Numbered from the stretch's first letter, positions 44,860 to 54,883 are shown. The stretch: DNA of 64,000 nt from an uncultured Dokdonia sp. (GCF_947492535.1 NZ_CANLNH010000011.1:62001-126000), one strand, 5' to 3'. Translations and numbers: made by a program. Notes: generated by a model from the sequence alone, not told the origin.

Positions 44860-44867
44860 TATCTTTG
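44860..44867 (+). promoter_or_regulatory. -7 box of mfd
   Basis: TATCTTTG matches TAnnTTTG exactly. The GTG start of mfd follows 18 bases later. The -33 position falls inside the palindrome. Confidence 0.65.
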
Positions 44868-44885
44868 TTATAAATTAATTCTCAC

Positions 44886-47800
44886 GTGAGTAAAACTACA
44901 CTCTCGCAACACCTTGCACAGTCTCAGCAACTCCTGAAATTGCAGGATGCTATTGCCCAAAATCATCGAAACATACAAGCTAAAGGCCTTATAGGCTCTT
45001 CATTATCTTATACCATAAGTACTGTGTATGAGCAGATAGAACGTCCTATTCTTCTTATTTTGAATGATAAAGAAGAGGCCGCATATTACCTCAATGATCT
45101 AGAGCAATTACGTAAAGAAGTCAATGTATTATTCTACCCAGGGAGTTATAGAAGACCGTATCAAATAGAAGAGACTGATAATGCCAATGTACTCTTACGT
45201 GCTGAAGTATTGAATCGGATTAATAGCCGGAAGAAATCGGCGTTAATTGTGACGTATCCAGATGCGTTGTTTGAAAAAGTAGTGACGCGTCGCGAATTAG
45301 ATAGGCAGACGTTAAAAGTAAGTGTAAACGATAAACTCTCTATCGATTTTATCAATGAGATGCTTTTTGAGTATCACTTTAAGCGTGTCGATTTTGTCAC
45401 AGAACCGGGTGAATTTTCGGTACGCGGGGGAATTGTAGATGTTTTTTCATTTAGTCATGATGAACCCTATCGTATCGAGTTTTTTGGAGATGAAGTAGAC
45501 AGCATCCGTACGTTTGATGTAGAGACACAGCTCTCATCAGAGCAACTCAAGAAAATCTCGATCATGCCTAATGTAGAAAATAAGGCATTAGAAGAAAAAC
45601 GAGATACCTTCCTTAAATACATTGCAAATAACACCTTAGTATTCATCAAAAATCGATCACTATTTTATGATCGGATTGATAAAAATTTCGCGAAAGCAGA
45701 GGAAGCCTTTACAAAGTTAGATTCAGAAGTAAAACGTAGTACCCCAAGTGAATTATTCTGCAAAGGAACCCTTTTAAAATCTGAACTAGAAGGATTCCAA
45801 ACGATAGATATTAGCGCTTCTGTTCCTGATGTGAAGATCAATACATTGGTGGCATTTAATCAGCAACCACAACCGTCATTTAATAAGCAATTTGATCTAC
45901 TCATTCAAAACCTGAATGACAACTATACTGCAGGGTACAAAAATTATATTTCCTGTGTCAGTGAGCAACAGGCCAAGCGTTTTCGGGATATTTTTGAGGA
46001 TGCACAAACCGATGTGGCTCCTTATGAAACGGTAGTGATTTCCTTATATCAAGGATTTATAGATGACGATCTTAAAATAGCGCTCTACACAGATCATCAG
46101 ATTTTTGAACGGTATCATAAGTTCAATCTTAAAAATGGATATGCTAAGAAGCAAGCCATTACGCTTAAGGAACTCACCAATCTTAAAGTAGGTGATTATG
46201 TGACGCATATTGATCATGGCATTGGGAAGTTTGGCGGACTTCAAAAAATAGATGTAGAAGGTAAAAAACAAGAAGCCATTAAGTTGGTGTATGGAGAGCG
46301 AGATATTTTATATTTAAGTATCCATTCATTACATAAAATCACCAAGTTCACGGGAAAAGACGGAAAAGCGCCTCAAATCTATAAACTAGGAAGTCAGGCG
46401 TGGAAAAAGCTTAAAGCGAAAACAAAATCACGTGTTAAGCACATTGCTTTTAACCTCATCAAGCTCTATGCAAAACGTAGATTGCAAAAGGGGTTTGCTT
46501 TTGGACCAGACACCCATATGCAGCACGAACTTGAAGCGAGTTTTATTTATGAAGATACTCCTGATCAAAGTACCGCTACCGAAGCTGTAAAGCGCGATAT
46601 GGAGAGCGAGCGTCCTATGGATAGACTTGTGTGTGGAGATGTAGGGTTTGGAAAAACCGAAGTTGCCATACGAGCCGCTTTTAAAGCAGTAGACAATGGA
46701 AAACAAGTCGCTATCTTAGTACCTACTACCATTCTTGCCTTCCAACATGCAAAGACTTTTAGAGAACGTTTAAAGGACTTTCCAGTTCGTATCGAGTATT
46801 TGAATCGCTTCCGTACAGCAAAACAAAAGCGAGAAGTATTAGAAGGGTTAACGAGTGGCGCGGTAGATATTGTGATTGGCACCCACCAACTCACCAGTAA
46901 AAATGTACAGTTCAAAGACCTAGGACTCCTCGTCATTGATGAGGAGCAAAAATTTGGAGTTGCTGTAAAAGACAAACTAAAAACCATTAGTGAAAACGTA
47001 GACACACTCACACTTACGGCAACACCTATCCCGAGAACATTACAATTTAGTCTAATGGCAGCGCGTGATTTAAGCACCATTACGACACCACCACCTAACC
47101 GTTATCCTATAGAAAGTAGTGTAATTCGGTTTTCTGAAGAAGCCATACGAGATGCGGTAAGTTATGAGATTCAACGTGGTGGACAGGTATTTTTCATTCA
47201 CAATCGTATTGAAAATATCAAGGAAGTTGCAGGACTCGTTCAACGATTAGTCCCTGATGCAAAAGTGGCCGTAGGACACGGGCAAATGGAAGGGAAGAAA
47301 CTCGAAGGGCTTATGCTTGCGTTTATGACAGGAGAGTTTGATGTTTTGGTGTCTACTACCATTGTAGAAAGCGGACTTGACGTGCCAAATGCGAATACGA
47401 TTTTTATTAATAATGCTAATAATTTTGGCCTTTCAGATCTTCACCAAATGCGAGGTCGTGTAGGAAGAAGTAACAAAAAAGCGTTTTGTTATTTTATCAC
47501 TCCGCCGTATAGTGCCATGACAGATGATGCTCGTAAACGTATTTCTGCATTAGAACAATTCTCAGTACTCGGTAGTGGATTTAATATTGCCATGAAAGAT
47601 CTTGAGATACGTGGTGCCGGAGATTTATTAGGTGGAGAACAAAGCGGTTTTATTAACGAAATAGGTTTTGACACGTATCAGAAAATCTTAAATGAGGCCA
47701 TCGAAGAACTCAAGGAAAATGAGTTTAAAGAATTGTATGAGGAGGAAAACGCTTTCGCGAAAGCGGATAAAGAGTATGTAAAAGACACTGTGATTGACAC

Positions 47801-48248
47801 CGATTTTAGTTTACTCTTTCCAGATGATTATGTCAATAATATCTCTGAACGTTTGAACCTTTACACACAGCTGAACGAAACTAAAAACGAAACAGAACTT
47901 GCTACTTTTGAAGCAATACTTATAGATCGTTTCGGCCCTTTACCTGATGAAGCAAAAGACTTATTAAATTCTGTACGTATTAAATGGATTGCAACCAAAA
48001 TAGGGTTAGAGAAAGTTGTTATGAAAAATGATAAATTTATTGGATTCTTTATCTCTGATCAGGAGTCAGAATTTTATCAAAGTAATGCTTTTACGCGTGT
48101 ACTCCAATTTGTACAAGAATATACATATCGTGTGAAATTAGAAGAAAAGAAAACACGTAATGGCTCTCGATTACTACTCAAGTTTGGGGATGCTACTTCT
48201 ATTCAAAGTGTGTATGAAATTTTACAGCCTTTCCTAAATAAAAAGTAA
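44886..48248 (+). CDS. mfd: transcription-repair coupling factor Mfd
   Basis: The product is 1120 residues starting at GTG. It frees RNA polymerase stalled at lesions and recruits UvrA. In order: UvrB-homology module (about 1-330), RNA-polymerase-interacting domain (about 440-500, LKVGDYVTHIDHGIGKFGGL), RecG-like helicase with Walker A CGDVGFGKTEVAIRAAF, DEEQ box VIDEEQKFGV, motif III LTLTATPIPRTL, and motif VI QMRGRVGRSNKKAFCYF, then a C-terminal TRCF domain. Complete. The palindrome at 47750-47765 encodes AFAKA (956-960) in the linker after the helicase. Confidence 0.97.
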   Translation: MSKTTLSQHLAQSQQLLKLQDAIAQNHRNIQAKGLIGSSLSYTISTVYEQIERPILLILNDKEEAAYYLNDLEQLRKEVNVLFYPGSYRRPYQIEETDNANVLLRAEVLNRINSRKKSALIVTYPDALFEKVVTRRELDRQTLKVSVNDKLSIDFINEMLFEYHFKRVDFVTEPGEFSVRGGIVDVFSFSHDEPYRIEFFGDEVDSIRTFDVETQLSSEQLKKISIMPNVENKALEEKRDTFLKYIANNTLVFIKNRSLFYDRIDKNFAKAEEAFTKLDSEVKRSTPSELFCKGTLLKSELEGFQTIDISASVPDVKINTLVAFNQQPQPSFNKQFDLLIQNLNDNYTAGYKNYISCVSEQQAKRFRDIFEDAQTDVAPYETVVISLYQGFIDDDLKIALYTDHQIFERYHKFNLKNGYAKKQAITLKELTNLKVGDYVTHIDHGIGKFGGLQKIDVEGKKQEAIKLVYGERDILYLSIHSLHKITKFTGKDGKAPQIYKLGSQAWKKLKAKTKSRVKHIAFNLIKLYAKRRLQKGFAFGPDTHMQHELEASFIYEDTPDQSTATEAVKRDMESERPMDRLVCGDVGFGKTEVAIRAAFKAVDNGKQVAILVPTTILAFQHAKTFRERLKDFPVRIEYLNRFRTAKQKREVLEGLTSGAVDIVIGTHQLTSKNVQFKDLGLLVIDEEQKFGVAVKDKLKTISENVDTLTLTATPIPRTLQFSLMAARDLSTITTPPPNRYPIESSVIRFSEEAIRDAVSYEIQRGGQVFFIHNRIENIKEVAGLVQRLVPDAKVAVGHGQMEGKKLEGLMLAFMTGEFDVLVSTTIVESGLDVPNANTIFINNANNFGLSDLHQMRGRVGRSNKKAFCYFITPPYSAMTDDARKRISALEQFSVLGSGFNIAMKDLEIRGAGDLLGGEQSGFINEIGFDTYQKILNEAIEELKENEFKELYEEENAFAKADKEYVKDTVIDTDFSLLFPDDYVNNISERLNLYTQLNETKNETELATFEAILIDRFGPLPDEAKDLLNSVRIKWIATKIGLEKVVMKNDKFIGFFISDQESEFYQSNAFTRVLQFVQEYTYRVKLEEKKTRNGSRLLLKFGDATSIQSVYEILQPFLNKK
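47750..47765. repeat. CGCTTTCGCGAAAGCG palindrome, in CDS
   Basis: Exact 16-bp copy in mfd, read as AFAKA (residues 956-960), in an acidic linker. Confidence 0.95.
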
Positions 48249-48253
48249 TACGC

Positions 48254-48319
48254 TTGCTAGTTATATTCATTATAGGTTTTGTATTAACAGGGTTACTCAT
48301 CAAGTTTATAGAAAAATAA
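48254..48319 (+). CDS. possible 21-residue membrane peptide after mfd
   Basis: A TTG codon 6 bases after the mfd stop opens a frame encoding a single hydrophobic helix (VIFIIGFVLTGLLIKFIEK) ending at 48319, just before a terminator. It looks like a small membrane protein, but the start is non-ATG and it may be chance. An alternative is untranslated 3' sequence. Confidence 0.25.
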   Translation: MLVIFIIGFVLTGLLIKFIEK

Positions 48320-48366
48320 AATGAGTAGGAACAAGAATAAGATTATTCTCGTTACACTACTCATTT
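48318..48366 (+). terminator. terminator after mfd
   Basis: AAATGAGTAG (48318-48327) and CTACTCATTT (48357-48366) form an outer stem with an inner GAATAA/TTATTC pairing. Confidence 0.7.
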
Positions 48367-48446
48367 AGTATAATAATTAAATAAATTATTACGCTTTCAC
48401 AATTACTTTCAAATCACTTCATTTTTAGAAGTTGCCGTAAAAGTTT

Positions 48447-49616
48447 TTAATTATTTGCTGCTTCAATAATAGTTTCTGCCACTTGTAAATTAGGCCAAAA
48501 TAAATTGAATCTATTTAACAATATAAAATTACCTCCATCATCCCATACAATAGGTAATAAATCTCTTTCTAAAGCTTCAGTCACATAAAATTCGGCATAG
48601 TCCAGACGTTCCGGTAAGCTATTTTGAACAACCGCTCCCCATTCTCCTAAAATAATTGGTCGTTGTTCTTCAACAATCCATTTATTTCTTATACGATCAA
48701 ACTCTTGCCTTAAATCTTCTCTATCTGACTCAGTACCCCAAGATTCTTGACCTTCTAAAGCAAAAAGGAAAGGAAAATATGCGTGTAAAGATATAATTAC
48801 ATTACTGTCATTATTAGGAATCACTAAATCATCCATTGCAGATGGAACAGTACTCGCAGCATACGTAGAGATAAGAAGGTGTCTATTTGTATTATTTCCT
48901 CCTGTTGCTCTAATAGCTTCTTGACATACTCTATGTAAATCATTTAGTATCGTACGTTCTGCAGCGGTACCTCCACTCCACTCGTTAGGAGATCCAATAA
49001 CTCTTGGTTCATTAAGAGGTTCAAAAATTAATTTATCACCATAATTTTTAAAACGTTCTGCTATTTGAGTCCATAAACTACTCATTCTAGGAGATACTTC
49101 ATCAAAATTTTCTGGTACAGGTCCTGCCCAAGATTCTTCATGGTGTGTATCAAGAATAACAAACATGTCATTAAGAAGTCCATAGTTTACAATCTTTTGT
49201 ACTTCATCTAAATATTCCTCTTCCAAAACATATGGAGCAGTCTCACCTAAATGATAGTCCCAAGTAACTGGTATACGTAATGTTTTAAATCCTAATTCAC
49301 TTACTTGATCAATAATCTCTTGTGAAGGCAAAGGGTTATTCCATAAAGTCTTGTCTCTATCTTCTACATCAAAACTATTCCCTAAATTCCATCCAACACC
49401 CATCTCAGAGACTAGTTCAAAGGAGCTAATATCTCTAACAACTCCTGCAATTTCTTCAACTCCTGAATCATCATCTGTAGATTGCTCTTCTTGTTGTCCA
49501 TCAGAATCTGAAGAGATAAATACAATTTCAGGTTCTGAATTACTACAAGCAAAAATCAATGATAGTATTAGCGTGAGTATTAAATAAGGAGCCGCTTTAA
49601 ATTTTAAGTTTTTCAT
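48447..49616 (-). CDS. GH5 family endoglucanase-like lipoprotein
   Basis: The product is 389 residues with a lipobox ending FAC (residue 24) and an acidic linker (about 28-58). The GH5 barrel (65-385) has GWNLGNSFD, KTLRIPVTWDYHLGE, DTHHE, the acid/base Glu203 in FEPLNEP and the nucleophile Glu325 in ILGEWGAV. Family members hydrolyse beta-1,4-linked glucans, mannans or xyloglucan; the exact substrate cannot be told. It is the last gene of the SusCD locus and probably cuts the polymer at the cell surface. Confidence 0.92.
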   Translation of the reverse strand: MKNLKFKAAPYLILTLILSLIFACSNSEPEIVFISSDSDGQQEEQSTDDDSGVEEIAGVVRDISSFELVSEMGVGWNLGNSFDVEDRDKTLWNNPLPSQEIIDQVSELGFKTLRIPVTWDYHLGETAPYVLEEEYLDEVQKIVNYGLLNDMFVILDTHHEESWAGPVPENFDEVSPRMSSLWTQIAERFKNYGDKLIFEPLNEPRVIGSPNEWSGGTAAERTILNDLHRVCQEAIRATGGNNTNRHLLISTYAASTVPSAMDDLVIPNNDSNVIISLHAYFPFLFALEGQESWGTESDREDLRQEFDRIRNKWIVEEQRPIILGEWGAVVQNSLPERLDYAEFYVTEALERDLLPIVWDDGGNFILLNRFNLFWPNLQVAETIIEAANN

Positions 49617-49753
49617 ATATTCATATTTTTATTAATCAAAATAAGTAATAATCTATAGATTAAGCCAGAGACATATGTTGCATTACTGTCATAAATGTAT
49701 TATTAAGTTTCATTTTTAGTATGTATGAGCTTTATTACCAGGATAAATAACAT

Positions 49754-52700
49754 TTATTTCCTAGGTTGATATTCTATAAATTGAATAAAGTCGTCATTCT
49801 TAGCAATAATGAAATACTCTTTATTCTTTATCTTAATCATTTCAAAGTCCTTTACATCTCCTGGAGCATATAGTCCGCTCACTGTTCCAGATTTAGGCTC
49901 GAAATTCCCAGTTCCGTCTCCTTTTAAATAAAGGCCGTTACCTGCATCGGCTCTTGGCGTTTCAACTTCTGAAGCGTATAAATTACCTGCCACTACTAAA
50001 TCAAGATTCCCATCATTATCAAAATCCTTACTAATTATCTGGTTTATAGGTGACGTTTGAGCTTCTATCGGTAAATCCTTCTTTTGAAACCCATTTCCTG
50101 TATTTTCCAGATATACACTAGCAAATGATTTTACTTGGTAATGTAATTCTGTATCTAACTTTTTTTTACCATAAACATCAATAAGTGTTGCAGTAGAAAA
50201 TTCATTATAATTTCCAAATTTTTCTTTAATCCCTGGTATTTGTTGGGAAGAGCATTCTCTTCCTCGAACAGGATATTGTTTTCCTTCATTATAATAACTT
50301 AAAACAATATCGCTTTTGTTATTATCATCAAAATCATTAAAATAAATATCAAAAGTTTCATTTTCTGCAGCTTTATATTTATAGTTAAGCCCTAAATTAC
50401 CAAGTACTAAATCTATATCACCATCACCATCAAAATCATTACTATCCATACTGAACCACCAACCCACAGTATCTTCTAGTCCCATGTCTGAAGTCGTATC
50501 TTCAAAAATACCTTCATTATTTCTAAACACTTTAATAGGCATCCACTCACCAGCAATTATAAGATCTGTCCAGCCATCTGCATCATAATCTAACCATTGG
50601 GCGCAAGTAACTAAGCCTATTTTTCTGAGTTCTGGAGCTATTTTATTTGTACTGTCTTTATACCTTGGGATACCATTAGAGCTTATATTTTCAAGAATAT
50701 AGCTATCTGCTGGGTGTGGATAATTTGAAGGAACTAATCTTCCTCCTACAAAAAGGTCTAAATCACCATCCTTATCAAAATCATTTGTATAGACTCTACC
50801 ATTACTTGAAGTCATTCTTGGCAAGGCAAAAACATCTTTTTTAAAGTTTCCATTACCATCATTAATGTAAAGTCTATCCTGTAATTGTGGTGAATTATCG
50901 GTAAATTCATTACCTCCACTTGTTATATAAATATCATTATCACCATCATTTTCAACATCAAAAATCAGTACTCCTATATCTTCAAAGTGTCTATCATCTG
51001 CAAGGATTTTTGTTTTTTGTTGCTCAAATGTGCCATCATTTTTTTGAAAAAACATACCTGCTGGATATTTTGTCGCAGCACCTACATAAAAATCATCCAA
51101 TCCATCTCCATTAAGATCTCCAACAGCAATTCCTGGACCAAAACGAGAGGTTTTGTGTGGAAGTAACACTTCGTTTTTAAAATCATTAAAAAGATTTTCT
51201 TTATGCTTATAAACTGCTAAAGTATCTGTAAAACTATTAAAGAGCACATTATTAATAGTACTTCGTTTTTCGCTTGTTGCATTTATAGCATTTTGGTAAT
51301 CTAGAGTTAATTTTTTATTTGTCTCAAGATTAAGCACAACCTCCTTTTTTCCATCAGGCCAAGTCACTGTAAGGGTATCTATTATTGATTTTTTTCCTAG
51401 TCCAAAATGTAATTTAGGTGATACAGAAGATTGAAACCCTCTACTCAAAGTAAGCTCTTGGTATTGTGTAATTCCTTCGGTCTTAATTTCAACTTTAGCA
51501 CCAATTCCTGATTGATTCCCTAAACCCCCTTTAAAGTTTACAGTTAAAAAATTAGCATGTTCTGCACTAGTATTTTCAAATATTGAAGGTTCTTCGTCTA
51601 TATTGTTTGTTACAATTTCAAGATCACCATCATTATCTAAATCTACGTAGATCGCTCCATTTGAAAAGCCTTCATGGCTTATACCCCAATAATCATTTGC
51701 TTTTTCAAAATTTAAACCGTCCTTATTCTTAAAAATATAGTTGTCAATTTTTTCAGAAGGTATACGCAGACTTTTAGTTAGAAGGCTGTCTTTATGCTTT
51801 TTTTCTCCTTTTAAATTGGCAAAATAATCTTTATTATTTATTTCTCTTCTTGTCCCATTAGAAACAAAAACATCTTTTAGTCCATCATTATCAAAATCTG
51901 CAAATAATGGTGCCCAACTCCAATCTGTAGAGGACAATCCTGCTATTCTGGAAACATCACTGAATTTTGGGACGCCATCTACAAGAATACCAGCATTTAA
52001 TTGTAATGAATTTTGCATATACTGATATTGAAAACCAACCCGCTCCATATTATCAAATATCTCTGGATTCATGCTGGCCATATTGGCTTTAGATCTTCTA
52101 TTACTAGAAGCGTCCATATCCATCTGTAAGATATCAAGAAAACCATCATTATTAAAATCTGCTATATCTACTCCCATACCATAAAAAGAAGTATGATTTG
52201 TAGCATTTTTAATTTCATTTTTAAAAGTTCCATCACCTTGATTAATGTATAAACAATCTGGAGTACTAAAATCGTTAGAAATATAAAGGTCAGTCCATCC
52301 GTCTCCATTAAGATCACTGGCTGTAACACTTAAAGAAAGGCTATAAAGTTTGAGGTTTGCTTCATCTGTAACTTTTGTAAATTTACCTCCGTCGTTTCTA
52401 TATAGGTGATCACTTTCCAATTCGGTAACACGATCCATTCTCATTTTATAATTGTAGCTGTTATACTGAAAAGGAGTAATTGGGTAATTTGCGATATATA
52501 CATCTAGATCACCATCTAGGTCATAATCAAAAAAAGTAGCATCTACACTATTGCCTGGATCATTTAAACCATAATCTTCTGCTCTTTCTTCAAACGTATT
52601 ATCTCCTTTATTTATATAAAGTTGATTTTCGGTATTTCCTGACTGACCAGAAACTAGGCAATATATATCCAATAATCCATCACCATTAACGTCTGCCATT

Positions 52701-53083
52701 GTTGTCCCTGTATACCATCTTAAGTCTCCTTCTATACCCGCTTCTTTACTAATATCACTAAATGTCAAATCTCCTTTATTAAGGTATATTTTATTAGGAA
52801 CCATATTCCCTGTAAAAAAGAGATCGTCAAACCCATCATTATTAATATCTCCAGATGAGATACCGCCTCCCATATATATATAAGGGTATGTAAAATAATT
52901 TAAGGTATCGTTTTCAGTTAATGTATTTTTAAACGTTACCCCAGTAGTTTTAGCTAGTAATTTATTGAAAATCTTATGCCCAATTCTATGTTCACTGGTT
53001 TCCTTAGTTGTATTGTTCTGACTACATCCAATTAGGATAAATACAATCAATAACGTCCACCAAATCCTTAGATTTATTTCCAT
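49754..53083 (-). CDS. large FG-GAP/VCBS repeat lipoprotein with ASPIC/UnbV domain (CRTAC1-like)
   Basis: The product is 1109 residues with a lipobox ending IGC (residue 20). Many calcium-binding motifs DxDxDGxxD recur (DINNDGFDD, DVNGDGLLD, DLNGDGWTD, DFNNDGFLD, DVENDGDND), making at least two beta-propellers, about 60-500 and 640-1090. Between them, about 530-600, lies an ASPIC/UnbV domain (NFLTVNFKGGLGNQSGIGAK, LHFGLGKKSIIDTLTVTWPD). Such proteins are surface-bound; the ligand is unknown. Its position between SusD and GH5 suggests glycan binding, which is inference. Confidence 0.92.
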   Translation of the reverse strand: MEINLRIWWTLLIVFILIGCSQNNTTKETSEHRIGHKIFNKLLAKTTGVTFKNTLTENDTLNYFTYPYIYMGGGISSGDINNDGFDDLFFTGNMVPNKIYLNKGDLTFSDISKEAGIEGDLRWYTGTTMADVNGDGLLDIYCLVSGQSGNTENQLYINKGDNTFEERAEDYGLNDPGNSVDATFFDYDLDGDLDVYIANYPITPFQYNSYNYKMRMDRVTELESDHLYRNDGGKFTKVTDEANLKLYSLSLSVTASDLNGDGWTDLYISNDFSTPDCLYINQGDGTFKNEIKNATNHTSFYGMGVDIADFNNDGFLDILQMDMDASSNRRSKANMASMNPEIFDNMERVGFQYQYMQNSLQLNAGILVDGVPKFSDVSRIAGLSSTDWSWAPLFADFDNDGLKDVFVSNGTRREINNKDYFANLKGEKKHKDSLLTKSLRIPSEKIDNYIFKNKDGLNFEKANDYWGISHEGFSNGAIYVDLDNDGDLEIVTNNIDEEPSIFENTSAEHANFLTVNFKGGLGNQSGIGAKVEIKTEGITQYQELTLSRGFQSSVSPKLHFGLGKKSIIDTLTVTWPDGKKEVVLNLETNKKLTLDYQNAINATSEKRSTINNVLFNSFTDTLAVYKHKENLFNDFKNEVLLPHKTSRFGPGIAVGDLNGDGLDDFYVGAATKYPAGMFFQKNDGTFEQQKTKILADDRHFEDIGVLIFDVENDGDNDIYITSGGNEFTDNSPQLQDRLYINDGNGNFKKDVFALPRMTSSNGRVYTNDFDKDGDLDLFVGGRLVPSNYPHPADSYILENISSNGIPRYKDSTNKIAPELRKIGLVTCAQWLDYDADGWTDLIIAGEWMPIKVFRNNEGIFEDTTSDMGLEDTVGWWFSMDSNDFDGDGDIDLVLGNLGLNYKYKAAENETFDIYFNDFDDNNKSDIVLSYYNEGKQYPVRGRECSSQQIPGIKEKFGNYNEFSTATLIDVYGKKKLDTELHYQVKSFASVYLENTGNGFQKKDLPIEAQTSPINQIISKDFDNDGNLDLVVAGNLYASEVETPRADAGNGLYLKGDGTGNFEPKSGTVSGLYAPGDVKDFEMIKIKNKEYFIIAKNDDFIQFIEYQPRK

Positions 53084-53286
53084 ATTCTCAATATTATTTT
53101 CATATCCTTTAAAAGTATTTATATAAAATGTTTTAATTGATTAGTAAAAAACTATCCTATAAAACTTAGTACAATAAAATACATGTATTTTTTAATTATA
53201 TCCTTATTATAAGAAGTTTAATCATTTATTAAAGTAGTTACTATGAATTAAAGAATTGTGCAATTTTGAATTCAAAAAAGATAAAA

Positions 53287-53316
53287 AATTAGCGAAAAAT
53301 TTCTTTTTCGCTAATT
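53287..53316 (-). terminator. attenuator/terminator between susD and the FG-GAP gene
   Basis: AATTAGCGAAAAA and TTTTTCGCTAATT form a 13-bp stem with a 4-base loop, followed on the minus strand by a T-rich run. It starts 25 bases after the susD-like stop, inside the operon. The 257-base gap holds nothing else. Confidence 0.75.
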
Positions 53317-53340
53317 CATTAAAGCAACTAATTCTAAACA

Positions 53341-54879
53341 CTAGTATCCAAAATTTTGATCTTCACCATTTATTTGAGTATTAGAGTCTATTTCGTTCTG
53401 TGGGATTGGCATAAGCCTATGAATATTAGGGTCGTATCCTCTAGGAATAGCAGCACTAGGATTATCAAAATCTGCATTTGGAAGTATAGAAAGTTCTGAG
53501 CCATCTAGATTCCACCTGACTAAATCATCAAAACGGACCTGTTCTCCACAAAGTTCAACAAAGCGTTCATGAACAATCGCATTAAATATCCCATTAGGAG
53601 TATCTACAGGGAATCCACGCTCATCCATTTCGGCAGAACCGTATAATGGTAATTCAAGACGTTCTCGAATTTGATTAAGGAAATTTATTGCACCAGTACT
53701 ATTACCTAAATTGAGTTCTACTTCCGCTTGCATCAAAACAACATCAGCATATCTTAATACACGAGCATTAATCCCGCTATTTTCTTGTACCGTCTCTGCT
53801 TCATATAACTGCGAGAATTTTTGCCAAGAAAGTGCTTCTATTAAACCTGGGCCTGGAAATGTAAATATACCATCGGGTCCATAAGCTTGACCCACATCCA
53901 CTAATGCGACTTCTTTTCTAGGATCATCTTCCTCAAATTCTTCCATTAATTTTGGAGAAGGTTGAAGATTTCCCCAACCTGTATATTCTTGAGCATGAAA
54001 AGTAAGTTCTGAAGTACCTACTCCTGTTTGTGCCCATCGTTCTGCTTCTGTCCCAAATTCTCCATTATACCCTACTTCAAAGATAGATTCATCGTTATGT
54101 TCTCCTCCTTCATTAAAATTATCTTCATATAATTCAAGAGGTAATAACGAATAGTCGACTACATTACTAAAGGCATCCTGTGCTTCTACATACATCCCTC
54201 TATGTAAATAAACTTTTCCTAAAAGACTATATGCTGCACCATTTGTTGCTCGGCCAGTTTCAGTGGCTCCTTTTGAAAATGTTATTTGACTAGATCTTGT
54301 TAAATCTTGAATTATAAACTCATAAATTTCATCTTCTGTAGATCGAGGTGCGTCATTAAGAGCTGTTGTAAAATCATTTTTAATAGGTACTCCTCCGAAA
54401 CGTTTGACAAGTAAATAATAATATAACCCTCTTAAGAATAAAGCTTGACCTACAGCATCATTAACATCTGCTGTTGTAAAATTACTTGTTGGAGCATTAT
54501 TCATCATTCTTTCTTCATTACTTATCACAAAGTTACAAGCTCCTATCCCATTGTAACAGGCAGTCCAATAAAGAGCAATACCTCCAAGAGTGGGGTTTAA
54601 TTCAAAATTAAAGAAAGGTGCAAAGTTAGGGTCTCCACCAGATATCATTTCGTCTGAAAACGCATCTGGAAAAATATAACCATTGCGTTGATAAAGAGTT
54701 TGTAACTGGTTATAACTTGCGTTTACTGCTCCTTCAACTTGATTTAAACTTTCGAAAAAGATATCAGGATTGAGAGCATTAGTATTAGTAACTGGCACAT
54801 CATCGTCACAAGATATAATAAATACTGCGACTATAAGAAGCACTACATTCTTGAAAAATATTTTATTCATTTTATTCAT
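53341..54879 (-). CDS. SusD-like nutrient-binding lipoprotein (RagB/SusD)
   Basis: The product is 512 residues with a lipobox ending ISC (residue 24 from MNKMNK). It has a TPR-like helical scaffold and SusD motifs: AYNQLQTLYQRNG at the start, ALFLRGLYYYLLVKRFGGVP in the middle, and RFVELCGEQVRFDDLVRW, RLMPIPQNEIDSN near the end. It caps the SusC channel at the surface and delivers oligosaccharides. It is 4 bases after susC. Confidence 0.96.
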   Translation of the reverse strand: MNKMNKIFFKNVVLLIVAVFIISCDDDVPVTNTNALNPDIFFESLNQVEGAVNASYNQLQTLYQRNGYIFPDAFSDEMISGGDPNFAPFFNFELNPTLGGIALYWTACYNGIGACNFVISNEERMMNNAPTSNFTTADVNDAVGQALFLRGLYYYLLVKRFGGVPIKNDFTTALNDAPRSTEDEIYEFIIQDLTRSSQITFSKGATETGRATNGAAYSLLGKVYLHRGMYVEAQDAFSNVVDYSLLPLELYEDNFNEGGEHNDESIFEVGYNGEFGTEAERWAQTGVGTSELTFHAQEYTGWGNLQPSPKLMEEFEEDDPRKEVALVDVGQAYGPDGIFTFPGPGLIEALSWQKFSQLYEAETVQENSGINARVLRYADVVLMQAEVELNLGNSTGAINFLNQIRERLELPLYGSAEMDERGFPVDTPNGIFNAIVHERFVELCGEQVRFDDLVRWNLDGSELSILPNADFDNPSAAIPRGYDPNIHRLMPIPQNEIDSNTQINGEDQNFGY

Positions 54880-54883
54880 TTTT

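Noticed and set aside
46565-47080. Minus-strand open frame of 171 codons
   Set aside because: It lies wholly over the conserved helicase motifs of mfd; Ser/Thr-rich composition is typical of an antisense shadow.
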